Source: Bacteroidota bacterium | Lineage (GTDB): Bacteria; Bacteroidota; Bacteroidia; Bacteroidales; UBA10428 | Direction of reading: 5' to 3' | DNA length: 64,000 bases | Assembly: GCA_016699695.1 (NCBI GenBank) | Contig: CP065006.1 | Location: 2,914,001-2,978,000 of the forward strand | Part shown: piece after piece, positions 53,068 through 60,306 of the stretch | How the letters are laid out: every line of letters starts with the position of its first letter | Numbering within the stretch: the stretch's first letter is position 1 | Notes under the pieces: model-generated | The model's database searches: none | Seen by the model: the letters and a program-made list of their open reading frames with translations, nothing else | Told to the model about the DNA's origin: nothing | Program-made: the position numbers and the translations under genes

Positions 53068-54078
53068 CTACTTGAAAATTACCTCGGGTTCGAGGGAAAT
53101 ACCAAATTTATCCATCACCCTGGAAACAATTTCGTACGAAAAATCAGCAATTTCCTTTCCTGTAGCATTACCATAGTTTACAATCACAAGGGCTTGATTC
53201 GGATAGGTGCCTACATCACCTTTCCGGATTCCTTTAAGTCCAGCCTTGTCAATCAGCCAGGCCGAAGCCAGTTTATAATTGCCGTTGGCTTGTAAATAGA
53301 AGGGAATGTCAGGATAGATTTCCTTCAGGGAATTAAGTGTTTGCGCATCGACGATAGGATTTTTAAAGAAACTTCCGGCACTGCCCAATTCTTCTACTTT
53401 CGGTAATTTCGACAAGCGGATGAAAGTGATAGCTTTCCGAAGGTTTTGAATATTGCGCTCACCCATGCGATTGAGTTCCTCCTCCACCTGGCCATAATGG
53501 GTAATAAGTTCCGGTTGCTTTTTTAGGCTGAAACTTACATGAGTTATCAAATGGCTCGAAAATTCAGGTTTTTTAAAAATACTCTCGCGGTAGCCAAAAA
53601 GGCAAGCTTGGTTTGAGAGACTAAAAGGTTTGCCTGTGAGATAGTCCAAACCTTCGACCAGTGTAATGCTGTCTTTTGCTTCTACGCCATAAGCCCCAAT
53701 ATTTTGCACTGGTGCGGCACCTACATTTCCCGGAATGGCTGAAAGATTCTCCAAACCACCCCATCCATGGCTAACACAGTATTCGACCAGATAATCCCAA
53801 TTTAAACCGCTTCCGCAACGAAGGCTTACCATTTTCTCATCTTCAGCTACAATGTCGAGGCTGTCGAATTTCGGATGCAGTAAAACTCCCCCAAAATCGC
53901 CGGTGAAAAGAATATTGCTCCCACCGCCAAGGATATAGATCATGTTTTCTTTTACAAGTTCATGCCGACTAAATGCTTCTATATCCTCTGGTTTTTCAAG
54001 TTCGACCAGGTAGCGGGCTTTTACATCGAGGCCAAAGCTGTTGTATGTTTTTAGCGATGCATCGGGTTTTATGGTCAT
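53068..54078 (-). CDS. murB: UDP-N-acetylenolpyruvoylglucosamine reductase MurB
   Basis: A 336-residue FAD enzyme catalysing the second committed step of peptidoglycan precursor synthesis (enolpyruvyl-UDP-GlcNAc to UDP-MurNAc) in the cytoplasm. The FAD-binding part has ILGGGSNILF and LSAIPGNVGAAPVQNIGAYG. The substrate part has FGYRESIFK, LGSAGSFFKNP (catalytic Ser) and ASAWLIDKAGLKG; the C-terminal Glu is in LEPEVIF. This is the type I (E. coli-like) MurB with the extra segment. On the minus strand TAGTTTTG (54114-54107) could be its -7 box. Confidence 0.97.
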   Translation of the reverse strand: MTIKPDASLKTYNSFGLDVKARYLVELEKPEDIEAFSRHELVKENMIYILGGGSNILFTGDFGGVLLHPKFDSLDIVAEDEKMVSLRCGSGLNWDYLVEYCVSHGWGGLENLSAIPGNVGAAPVQNIGAYGVEAKDSITLVEGLDYLTGKPFSLSNQACLFGYRESIFKKPEFSSHLITHVSFSLKKQPELITHYGQVEEELNRMGERNIQNLRKAITFIRLSKLPKVEELGSAGSFFKNPIVDAQTLNSLKEIYPDIPFYLQANGNYKLASAWLIDKAGLKGIRKGDVGTYPNQALVIVNYGNATGKEIADFSYEIVSRVMDKFGISLEPEVIFK

Positions 54079-54237
54079 TTTGTGTTTGTTAAACTTTAAA
54101 CTGCTGCAAAACTAAGCATACTTTCAAAAAACCAGTCATCTGATTCAAACATAATGAATCTAAGTATTTCCCTGTTTGTTTTCAGTAAGAAATCAACCTA
54201 TATGCAGCGCGGAGCATTAAACCAAGCTAAAAAAAAT

Positions 54238-54245
54238 TAGATTTG
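54238..54245 (+). promoter_or_regulatory. Candidate -7 box for the GT4 glycosyltransferase gene
   Basis: TAGATTTG matches TAnnTTTG and would start transcription about 25 nt before the TTG start codon. No matching TTTG is found at -33. Confidence 0.35.
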
Positions 54246-54276
54246 TGTTAATTTCTTACCAAAACAAAAAGAGGCT

Positions 54277-55407
54277 TTGCTTAAAATAATTTTGGCAGTT
54301 AGCAACGATCTGGTTACCGATAACCGGGTTTACAAAGTGTCTGAAAGTCTCAGAAATATGGGTTTTCAGGTAGGTCTTGTAGGTAGGTGCCTGCCCTATT
54401 CGGAACCATACCTTCGAACCGGGGTTCAGGTAAATCGTTTTAAGCTTTGGTTTAACCATTCTGCCCTTTTTTATGCAAACCTGAATTTGCGTTTGTTTTT
54501 CTACCTGATTCGGGCAAGGGTAGACATTGTAGTAGCCAACGACCTTGATACCCTACCGGCCTGCTGGTTAGCGGCTAAATTGCGCAGAAAAGTATTGGTA
54601 TTCGACAGTCACGAGTTGTTTACAGAAGTGCCAGAACTTACCAATCGTCTCATAATCCGGAAGGTATGGTTGCGGCTGGAAAAAATGCTCCTACCAGGTG
54701 TCGATTTTGGCTATACAGTTTCTCCTTCTATTCAGAATTATTATGCGCTAAACTATAGGAAAAACTTTCAGTTGGTGCGCAATGCCGCTTTCTATCGCAG
54801 TAATTTTTTATTCAATAAAAAATCGGAGGAGACAATAATTATATACCAGGGGGCACTCAATCAGGGACGCGGACTGGAACTTATGCTCGAAACCATGCCG
54901 TTGTTGCCTCATATGAAACTCTGGATTGTGGGTGTTGGCGACATTGAGCAGGAACTTAAGAAAAAGGTTTTAGCCCTGCATTTGGCAGAGAAGGTCATCT
55001 TTTTTGGACGTGTGCAGATTGCCGACCTCTTTCAATATACATCCAAAGCGCATATTGGTATTTCACTGGAGGAAGATTTGGGACTCAATTACAGGTATTC
55101 CTTACCCAATAAATTGTTCGATTATGTTCAAGCCCGTATTCCGGTTGTAGTGCCGGATCTGCCTGAGATGAGAAATCTGGTGGAAAGCTATGAAATTGGC
55201 TATGTGTTAAACGAACGCAGCCCTGAGAAACTGGCTGAAACCATTCTTCGGGCTGAGCATGATTATTTTGAGAAAGATTCTGATCGCGAAAAATTACAGC
55301 TTGCTGCAAGAAAATTATGCTGGCAAAACGAAGAAAAGGAGCTTATCGCTTTATACCAAGAGGCTTACGAACTAGCAAAACAGCGTAACGGCCAATCGAA
55401 AAAATAA
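54277..55407 (+). CDS. Family 4-type glycosyltransferase
   Basis: A 376-residue GT-B fold enzyme. The N-terminal part has ILAVSNDLVTDNRVYKVSESL and VVANDLDTLPACWLAAKL. The C-terminal donor-binding domain (about 180-376) has YQGALNQGRGLELMLE, LWIVGVGDIE, VIFFGRV and SLPNKLFDYVQARIPVVVPDLPEMRNLVE, the usual E-x7-E-like region. It probably transfers a sugar from an NDP-sugar onto a surface glycan; donor and acceptor are unknown. There is no ATG near the conserved start; TTG 54277, preceded by AGAGG, is used. The 3' end overlaps the convergent DUF2062 gene by 65 nt. Confidence 0.85.
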   Translation: MLKIILAVSNDLVTDNRVYKVSESLRNMGFQVGLVGRCLPYSEPYLRTGVQVNRFKLWFNHSALFYANLNLRLFFYLIRARVDIVVANDLDTLPACWLAAKLRRKVLVFDSHELFTEVPELTNRLIIRKVWLRLEKMLLPGVDFGYTVSPSIQNYYALNYRKNFQLVRNAAFYRSNFLFNKKSEETIIIYQGALNQGRGLELMLETMPLLPHMKLWIVGVGDIEQELKKKVLALHLAEKVIFFGRVQIADLFQYTSKAHIGISLEEDLGLNYRYSLPNKLFDYVQARIPVVVPDLPEMRNLVESYEIGYVLNERSPEKLAETILRAEHDYFEKDSDREKLQLAARKLCWQNEEKELIALYQEAYELAKQRNGQSKK

Positions 55408-55831
55408 ACAGTCGGTACAAGCCATAAAAAATGGGTATTGCCAAAAGTCCCCAAATAGCAATGGCCAGCATATTTAATTTCCAAAGTTCAACTAATGCCA
55501 TCCAGAAATTTTCGCGGAAAAGCAACATAACTTCTGAAAATGAATAGTTGGAGGTACCCGAACCTACTAAATAATTTCCAAGTTTGAAGAAGGGAACAAA
55601 AAGGGCAATTTGCAGAGGATGTACCAGATAATGAACCGCTTGGGTAATCACAAAATCAAGTTTCATGGCATAAGCCAGAATGCCTACCAATATTGTGGTA
55701 ATTCCATAAAATGGCATCAAACCAATGGTTATTCCAAGTGCCAGCGAAAGTGCCAGCTTTCTGTGCGATAATCCGTTTTTTAATGCTTTTCGAATGGGGA
55801 GTAAAACCTTTCGCTTCAATAATCTCATCAT
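55343..55831 (-). CDS. DUF2062 membrane protein (copy 1)
   Basis: A 162-residue protein from ATG 55831 (an upstream TTG would add 14 residues). It contains the DUF2062 pattern: a basic N-terminus, then ALSLALGITIGLMPFYGITTI and VHYLVHPLQIALFVPFFKLGNYL, with three to four membrane helices. The function of DUF2062 proteins is unknown; some are fused to glycosyltransferases, and this one overlaps a glycosyltransferase gene tail to tail by 65 nt. A paralogue lies at 57128-57610. Confidence 0.8.
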   Translation of the reverse strand: MMRLLKRKVLLPIRKALKNGLSHRKLALSLALGITIGLMPFYGITTILVGILAYAMKLDFVITQAVHYLVHPLQIALFVPFFKLGNYLVGSGTSNYSFSEVMLLFRENFWMALVELWKLNMLAIAIWGLLAIPIFYGLYRLFIFSIGRYAVLLVRKPLGIKR

Positions 55832-56001
55832 ACAAGAACTCTGCTTAACTTGTTCGGGCTTGTGTACGGCCAAATTTTTGTTTGGTTACCTCTATCCCTT
55901 TAATAATTGCCTAAAATTAGACTTTTTTATTCAACTCAACAAATATCAGCTATGGCATGTTTCTTTCGATGCTCCTTCTTAACTATTTATTAACAATTAT
56001 G

Positions 56002-56032
56002 TTCGATAGATTTAACAGAAAGGTTACTTTTG
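56002..56032 (+). promoter_or_regulatory. Promoter of the lipoprotein/DUF2490 operon
   Basis: TTCG (one mismatch from TTTG) at 56002-56005, 19-nt spacer, TACTTTTG at 56025-56032. The predicted leader is about 40 nt. Confidence 0.6.
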
Positions 56033-56078
56033 CCACAAAAAATTGTAGGAAATATTGAACGTTTAAAAAATGTAGTTT

Positions 56079-56477
56079 ATGATCAAAAAGCTTTTGGCCA
56101 TTGTATTTGTGGCAGGTATGATAGGTGTTTCCTGTTCGAAAGAAGAAGGAAAGGGTGGAACCAACACCATTAAAGGGAGTGTTACGGTGTGGGAATACAA
56201 CAAAGACTTCACCCAAAAAATAGGGGAGTACCCTGGACAGGATATCGATGTTTACATTGTATATGGCAACGATGAAATCTATGGCGACCGCTTTCAGACC
56301 GGAGCCGATGGAAAGTACGAATTTACATACCTGCGCGAGGGAAGCTACTCGGTTTATGCTTTATCAAAAGATACCAATAATCTTTTAACCAACGAATTAG
56401 TGCCTGTGGTTAAAACATTGGAGGTTAGCGGAAAGAAACAGGTGGTTGAAGTTCCTGAAATTATTGTGATTGATTGA
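56079..56477 (+). CDS. Small lipoprotein with a carboxypeptidase-regulatory-like beta domain
   Basis: A 132-residue protein with lipobox GVSCS after a 19-residue signal. The mature domain (about 30-125) has INTIKGSV-like opening strands and TGADGKYEFTYLREGSYSVYALS, the pattern of small transthyretin/SdrD-B-like domains. An envelope lipoprotein is likely. It is co-transcribed with the DUF2490 barrel gene (1-nt gap). Confidence 0.78.
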   Translation: MIKKLLAIVFVAGMIGVSCSKEEGKGGTNTIKGSVTVWEYNKDFTQKIGEYPGQDIDVYIVYGNDEIYGDRFQTGADGKYEFTYLREGSYSVYALSKDTNNLLTNELVPVVKTLEVSGKKQVVEVPEIIVID

Positions 56478-56478
56478 T

Positions 56479-57144
56479 ATGATGAAGCGATCCCTTTTAG
56501 TTTTTGTTGTTCTTGGCTTCACTTTTCAGGTATTTGCCCAGGAGAAAGATTTTCGAACCTGGTGGTCTGCTGAGTTTAGCACAGAACTCTACGATAAAGT
56601 CGATATTTCGGTAGTTCCTGAAGTAAGGTTTATCGAAAACAGCAGCATGTATGCGGCCTTTCTTACCGAAGTGGATGCATCTGTTCCGGTTACAAACTAT
56701 TTCAGAACAGGCATCAAATACCGTTTCGAACAGATCCAATCCGAGGAAATGTATATTGGGCAGAGGTTCTCAGTATTTGGCAGGCTTAGGGCAAACCCCG
56801 GAAAGTTTACACTCGATTATCGCCTGGTGTTTCAGCGCGAATACATAGGCATGCAAACCCGCGAAAACGGCAAGGAACCTGACGATATGCTGCGCCACCG
56901 CTTTTCGGCTTCGTACAGTAAGAAAAAATGGAAGATTGAACCTGAGGTATCGCTGGAGATTTTTGATCAACTTGGATATGGATCACTTGCCTATGCAGAA
57001 AAACTTCGTGCAAGCGCTGGGGTAAATTATAAGGTTAATAAAAAGCTTAGCCTATCCCTCGACTTTAAATACCAGCAGGAATTTTACCAGAACAATCCTC
57101 TTCAGGCCTATATTTTATCTACAAGCATCAGCTACCGCTTGTAG
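56479..57144 (+). CDS. DUF2490 outer-membrane protein
   Basis: Starting at ATG 56479 the protein has 221 residues: a signal peptide (cleavage after VFAQ), then about ten amphipathic strands with FRTWWSAEFSTEL at the front and a terminal YILSTSISYRL, a typical barrel end. DUF2490 proteins are outer-membrane barrels of unknown function. A TTG start at 56470 would overlap the lipoprotein gene and is unlikely. The 3' end overlaps the convergent DUF2062 gene by 17 nt. Confidence 0.82.
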   Translation: MMKRSLLVFVVLGFTFQVFAQEKDFRTWWSAEFSTELYDKVDISVVPEVRFIENSSMYAAFLTEVDASVPVTNYFRTGIKYRFEQIQSEEMYIGQRFSVFGRLRANPGKFTLDYRLVFQREYIGMQTRENGKEPDDMLRHRFSASYSKKKWKIEPEVSLEIFDQLGYGSLAYAEKLRASAGVNYKVNKKLSLSLDFKYQQEFYQNNPLQAYILSTSISYRL

Positions 57145-57610
57145 AAAGCCTTACACCCTTGATCCGACTTTTAAGGACATTCAATATCACATAGTAAAGA
57201 GAAACAAAAACAGGCAAGCCTAAAGAAATCCAGCTAATCAGGGCCCAAAGATGCAGGTAAAAAATTTCTCCTAATTCGAGGTGACCTGCTGATTGTAAAA
57301 TCGACCAGATTTTATAGTAAACTGGTTCATAACCCGATCGGCCTGCCAGCAAGCTCCCGGTTTTTAAAAAGGGAAGGTATAAAATAAGTTGAAGGGGATA
57401 AATCAGGTAATTCGAGAGCTGGATAAGCAGAATGTTGAGCCGGAAGATAATAGCCAGAAGTGCCAACAAAACTGTAGATAAACCTAGGATAGGCATAGTG
57501 CCCAGCACCAATCCCAAGGTAACAGCCATAGCAGCCTTTTGAGGTGAAATCCCCTCAAATAAAAGTAACTTAACCTTCTCCTTAAAAAGTCTGTAACGTT
57601 TCAATGACAT
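57128..57610 (-). CDS. DUF2062 membrane protein (copy 2)
   Basis: A 160-residue protein from ATG 57610. It shares the layout of the copy at 55343: basic N-terminus, AAMAVTLGLVLGTMPILGLSTV, then SNYLIYPLQLILYLPFLKTGSLL and two further helices. The paired IYPLQ/VHPLQ motif supports common ancestry. No function is known. Confidence 0.8.
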   Translation of the reverse strand: MSLKRYRLFKEKVKLLLFEGISPQKAAMAVTLGLVLGTMPILGLSTVLLALLAIIFRLNILLIQLSNYLIYPLQLILYLPFLKTGSLLAGRSGYEPVYYKIWSILQSAGHLELGEIFYLHLWALISWISLGLPVFVSLYYVILNVLKSRIKGVRLSTSGS

Positions 57611-57727
57611 GCCTAATTGTAAATTCAAACCTATTACGAAGTTAGTGCGCCATTGTATTCTCCGGGTTAAGCCAAGTTTATCTTATTGTTAATCTCACGG
57701 TTGTAAAGCAAGAGAGGAGGTTACTGA

Positions 57728-58852
57728 TTAAGCTTGAATGACCGAGGAGATCGATTCTGCGTCAGTCACATTTTCTGTATTGAATATCAATATATTGCTA
57801 TTCTCGTTAATCTGGAGGAAACGTTTTAGGTCTAGCAGACTTTTTTCTTGCATAAGTGCCAAAAGAGCACCTAGACCAGAAGCGCCCGATTCGCCGGAAG
57901 CCACATAAGGGTCGCCTGGCATGGGTGCATTAAGGTATTTAATAGCATCGATGGTAAAATGGTCCGAGATAAGCATAAAGGCATCGGCTCCCTGCTGAAG
58001 TATTTCAAATGCAAGTAGTGAGGGCGTGCCGCAATTTAAACCAGCCATAATGGTTTTCTGGCTTTTACGGGTAGTGGCCAAAGACTTGCTTTTTATCGAT
58101 TCGTAAATACAATCGCTCTCAAAAGGCTCCACGCACACAATTTTAACCGATTGGTTGTTCAGATATTTGCGAAAAAAATGAACTACCGCCGAAGGCCAGC
58201 TACCTACCCCAGCCTGAAGAAATACAACATCAATATGGGGTTTACTGAATCTATTGGTTTGATTCAGAAGTTCCTGCATTTCGGTGTAATAGCCAGAAGT
58301 AATGGTTGCCGGTACATCGAGGTATTCTTTCCAGGCTGTATCCTGAATGAGTTTGAAATTTTTTTCGCGTGCAAAATAGGCTGCCTCTTTCACGGCAGTA
58401 TCGTAGTCGCCAGCACTTACAATTACTTTTCCACCTTCGCGTTCAATGGCTTTTATACGGCCTGGTTTGGTAAAGTGTGGCACGAACACAACCGATTTGT
58501 AACCCTTATGTTTAGCTGCCCAGGCTACTGCGCGACCGTGGTTTCCGTCGGTGGCGGTGCAAATACCAATTACCGGCTCGCTTTGGGTAAAATGATGCAC
58601 AGCATAACTGGCTCCCAGTATCTTAAGTGCTCCGGTGCCAAATCGTTGCCCTTCGTCTTTTAGGAGCAATTTCCCGATGCCGCATTTTTTTGCCAGGGTT
58701 GGAAGCTCTATCAGGGGAGTGGGTTTATAATCTGCTAAAGTCTGATGATAATGGTAGGCACTTTCAAAATCATTCAACACCGGGGTGGTGTCTTCCGTAA
58801 ACACTGGTTGATAGGCAGACCGTTGATTTATGAGGTATCCGGTTGCGCTCAT
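57728..58852 (-). CDS. dpaL: Diaminopropionate ammonia-lyase-like PLP enzyme
   Basis: A 374-residue fold-type II PLP enzyme. KDEGQRFGTGALKILGASY carries the PLP lysine (Lys77), TATDGNHGRAVAWAAKHKG the Asn/Gly phosphate loop, FLQAGVGSWPSAVVHF the substrate part and VASGESGASGLGAL the second phosphate site. This pattern is that of 2,3-diaminopropionate ammonia-lyase (pyruvate plus two ammonia), related to YgeX. Related threonine dehydratases lack the DEGQRFG form. It follows odhB by 135 nt; joint transcription is uncertain. Confidence 0.85.
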   Translation of the reverse strand: MSATGYLINQRSAYQPVFTEDTTPVLNDFESAYHYHQTLADYKPTPLIELPTLAKKCGIGKLLLKDEGQRFGTGALKILGASYAVHHFTQSEPVIGICTATDGNHGRAVAWAAKHKGYKSVVFVPHFTKPGRIKAIEREGGKVIVSAGDYDTAVKEAAYFAREKNFKLIQDTAWKEYLDVPATITSGYYTEMQELLNQTNRFSKPHIDVVFLQAGVGSWPSAVVHFFRKYLNNQSVKIVCVEPFESDCIYESIKSKSLATTRKSQKTIMAGLNCGTPSLLAFEILQQGADAFMLISDHFTIDAIKYLNAPMPGDPYVASGESGASGLGALLALMQEKSLLDLKRFLQINENSNILIFNTENVTDAESISSVIQA

Positions 58853-58987
58853 GGTTTTCAGATCTTGGTATGAAATAAAGGTAAGAATCTATTTGCTATT
58901 TTACTAACTCCACCTAATGAGGAAAAGAAAAGTATATCAGAAAATTATATCTTCCTTAGTTCAATTAAAACCAATTCCATAAATACT

Positions 58988-60235
58988 TTAAAGCCCCAGC
59001 AAGAGTGTTTCAGGATTCTTTCCCGCTAATAGCATAGTTTGTGGCGATTCAAGCATTTCCTTCACTGCTACCAGGAAACTCACCGAATCGCGTCCGTCTA
59101 CCAAACGGTGGTCGTACGAGAGGGCAATGTACATCATGGGACGTATGACCACTTGTCCGTTGAAGGCTATTGGGCGGTCTACTATGTTGTGCATGCCCAG
59201 TATACCCGATTGAGGAGGATTAAGAATAGGGGTCGATAGAAGACTTCCAAAAACACCCCCGTTGGTGATGGTAAAGGTCCCGCCACTCATTTCTTCGGGT
59301 GTGATTTTAAAGCTTCGGGCTTTTTGGGCCATCTGCGCGATGAGTAGTTCAGTTTCAGCAATACCCAGGCTTTCCACATTCCGAAGTACAGGAACCATTA
59401 GCCCTTTATCGGTTTGCACTGCAATGGCAATATCCACGTAGTTAGGCATTACCATTTCATCTCCCTCGAGGTAAGAATTTATTTTGGGGAAACGCTGAAG
59501 GGCAATGGCACAGGCCCGTGTAAAGAATGACATGAAGCCAAGCTTGATTCCATACTTATCGACAAAGTTTTTCTGGTATTTCTGCCGCAGGTCCATTATG
59601 GCAGTCATATCCACTTCGTTGAAAGTGGTGAGCATGGCTGTTTCGTTTTTTACAGCCACAAGACGCTGACTGAGTTTGCGACGCAGGGCACTCATTCTTT
59701 CGCGGCTTAGTTCCCTTTTAATCTCGCCGCTCCCCTTGGTTGGATTTGTCGATTGCTCGATAAGATTCTCGATATCCGATTTACTTATTTTCCGTAATCC
59801 TTTTACTACATCGTCTATCGATAAATTGTTTTCCTGCATAATTTTTTTTGCAAGCGGAGTAACCTTGGTATGCGAAGACTCTGCCACAGGCTGTGATTGC
59901 GAGACAGTAATGGCTTCGCTAACTATAACTGATTTACTTTTATCGGCAACGGGTTCTTGTTTTTTCGTTTTTGCAGCAGGGCTGGCAGGGGTTGCTGCTG
60001 CCGTTGTATCAATGGTACAGGCTACGGAGCCAACGGCAACACTTTTACCTGTTTCAGCCAGAATTTTAATGCTTCCGGCTTCTGCTGCCAACAAAGGAAG
60101 GGTTGCCTTGTCGGATTCTATTTCAGCCAGTTCCTGGTCTTTTTGAACATAATCGCCATTTGCTACAAGCCATTGGGTAATTTCAACTTCCGAAATCGAT
60201 TCACCTGGGCTGGGTATTTTAATCTCAACAATCAT
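58988..60235 (-). CDS. odhB: Dihydrolipoyllysine-residue succinyltransferase (E2 of 2-oxoglutarate dehydrogenase)
   Basis: A 415-residue E2. The lipoyl domain (1-77) has Lys43 in EIESDKATLPL; an Ala/Pro-rich linker follows; the E1/E3-binding domain is about 124-160 (TPLAKKIMQENNLSIDDVVKG). The catalytic domain (about 185-415) has the His/Asp pair in ALSYDHRLVDGRDSVSFLV. It moves succinyl groups to CoA in the TCA cycle. It lies 71 nt behind sucA. Confidence 0.95.
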   Translation of the reverse strand: MIVEIKIPSPGESISEVEITQWLVANGDYVQKDQELAEIESDKATLPLLAAEAGSIKILAETGKSVAVGSVACTIDTTAAATPASPAAKTKKQEPVADKSKSVIVSEAITVSQSQPVAESSHTKVTPLAKKIMQENNLSIDDVVKGLRKISKSDIENLIEQSTNPTKGSGEIKRELSRERMSALRRKLSQRLVAVKNETAMLTTFNEVDMTAIMDLRQKYQKNFVDKYGIKLGFMSFFTRACAIALQRFPKINSYLEGDEMVMPNYVDIAIAVQTDKGLMVPVLRNVESLGIAETELLIAQMAQKARSFKITPEEMSGGTFTITNGGVFGSLLSTPILNPPQSGILGMHNIVDRPIAFNGQVVIRPMMYIALSYDHRLVDGRDSVSFLVAVKEMLESPQTMLLAGKNPETLLLGL

Positions 60236-60306
60236 GCTTGGAGGATTTATATTCTTATTTTTCAGGATATTTGAATGTTAAACCGCTTAGAATAAAATAA
60301 ATTCTT

